Shown here piece after piece: positions 6,139 through 6,384 of a stretch of DNA of 6,384 nt. The notes beneath the pieces were generated by a model. The model was not told where the DNA came from and made no database searches. It worked only from the letters and a program-made list of their open reading frames with translations. Source of the DNA: Thermotoga sp. 4484_232 (GTDB lineage Bacteria > Thermotogota > Thermotogae > Thermotogales > Thermotogaceae); assembly GCA_002084985.1 (NCBI GenBank), contig MZGO01000088.1:1-6384 (forward strand), given 5' to 3'. Numbering within the stretch: the stretch's first letter is position 1; each line of letters opens with the position of its first letter. A program made the position numbers and the translations under genes.

Positions 6139-6384
6139 TCAGATTAGCTCCTTCAACAAGTTGAATATACTCGATTTCCCTCTGTCTTTCAAAATTCTCC
6201 TGACCTTTTGAACAGTGTTGTCTACCTTCTTAGGGGACACTCCCACATTTTCGCTTATATCTCTGTAAGAGTAACCGTTCAACCACATGGAGAATATCTC
6301 CTTTTCCTCCTCACTCAAAAATTTCATCACTTCTTCTATCAGATACTCTACAATCGCTTTTCTTGAGGTTGTTAACTTATAATC
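6139..6384 (-). CDS. SigH-like sigma-70 family factor, C-terminal part (cut by the window edge)
   Basis: The frame is open to the last base, so the GTG at 6330 is internal; 81 residues are visible. FLSEEEKEIFSMWLNGYSYR followed by DISENVGVSPKKVDNTVQKV is a sigma region 4 helix-turn-helix (about 22-64), which contacts the -35 promoter element. The LNGYSYxxI and KxVDNxxQxxRR pattern most resembles SigH of Firmicutes, whose region 4 carries similar VDNALQRxxRK residues. The gene symbol is not assigned because the N-terminal regions 2 and 3 are not visible. It could also be another alternative sigma factor or a LuxR-type HTH, though the latter fits less well. It precedes the membrane-anchored protein gene by 13 bp, in one apparent operon. 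Confidence 0.75.
   Translation of the reverse strand, partial: DYKLTTSRKAIVEYLIEEVMKFLSEEEKEIFSMWLNGYSYRDISENVGVSPKKVDNTVQKVRRILKDRGKSSIFNLLKELI

Noticed and set aside
1..6384. tRNA, rRNA, CRISPR arrays, insertion sequences, attachment sites
   Set aside because: No spaced repeats, cloverleaf-like blocks, transposase motifs or terminal inverted repeats were seen on reading both strands.

Overview
The window looks like chromosomal DNA from a (hyper)thermophilic bacterium, most likely a member of the Thermotogota such as Thermotoga or Pseudothermotoga. The basis is an AT-leaning composition, heavy use of AGA/AGG and ATA codons, Lys/Glu-rich proteins, very tight gene packing and strong GGAGG-type ribosome binding sites. 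The genus is an inference; no rRNA is present to prove it.

Layout. The + strand (1-2316) carries the 3' part of a large glycogen-debranching-like (alpha/alpha)6-barrel glycosidase, cut by the left edge. Everything else is on the - strand, read from right to left. 6384-6139 is the end of a SigH-like sigma-70 factor, cut by the right edge. 6125-5499 is a membrane-anchored coiled-coil protein of unknown function, directly downstream of the sigma gene. 5498-5325 is a 174-bp spacer with a strong GC hairpin and several G-tracts. 5324-4635 is a protein that aligns by eye with the Mre11/SbcD/YhaO phosphoesterase fold but lacks its metal ligands. 4638-2298 is a YhaN-type (Rad50/SMC-like) ATPase gene with a membrane hairpin in its coiled coil. 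The YhaN-like gene and the glycosidase converge and overlap by 19 bp.

The main discovery is in the YhaO/YhaN-like pair. The ATPase gene is broken by two separate lesions: a one-base frameshift near 3832-3840 and a perfect 56-bp tandem duplication at 3616-3727. Removing one repeat copy and adding one base restores a single 761-codon frame. The partner 'nuclease' has lost every recognisable catalytic motif. The ATPase also has an altered signature (LGG without the Ser) and Asn after the Walker B Asp. This is either a decaying Mre11-Rad50-like system, or a membrane-tethered non-catalytic relative whose ATPase gene is broken in this strain or assembly.
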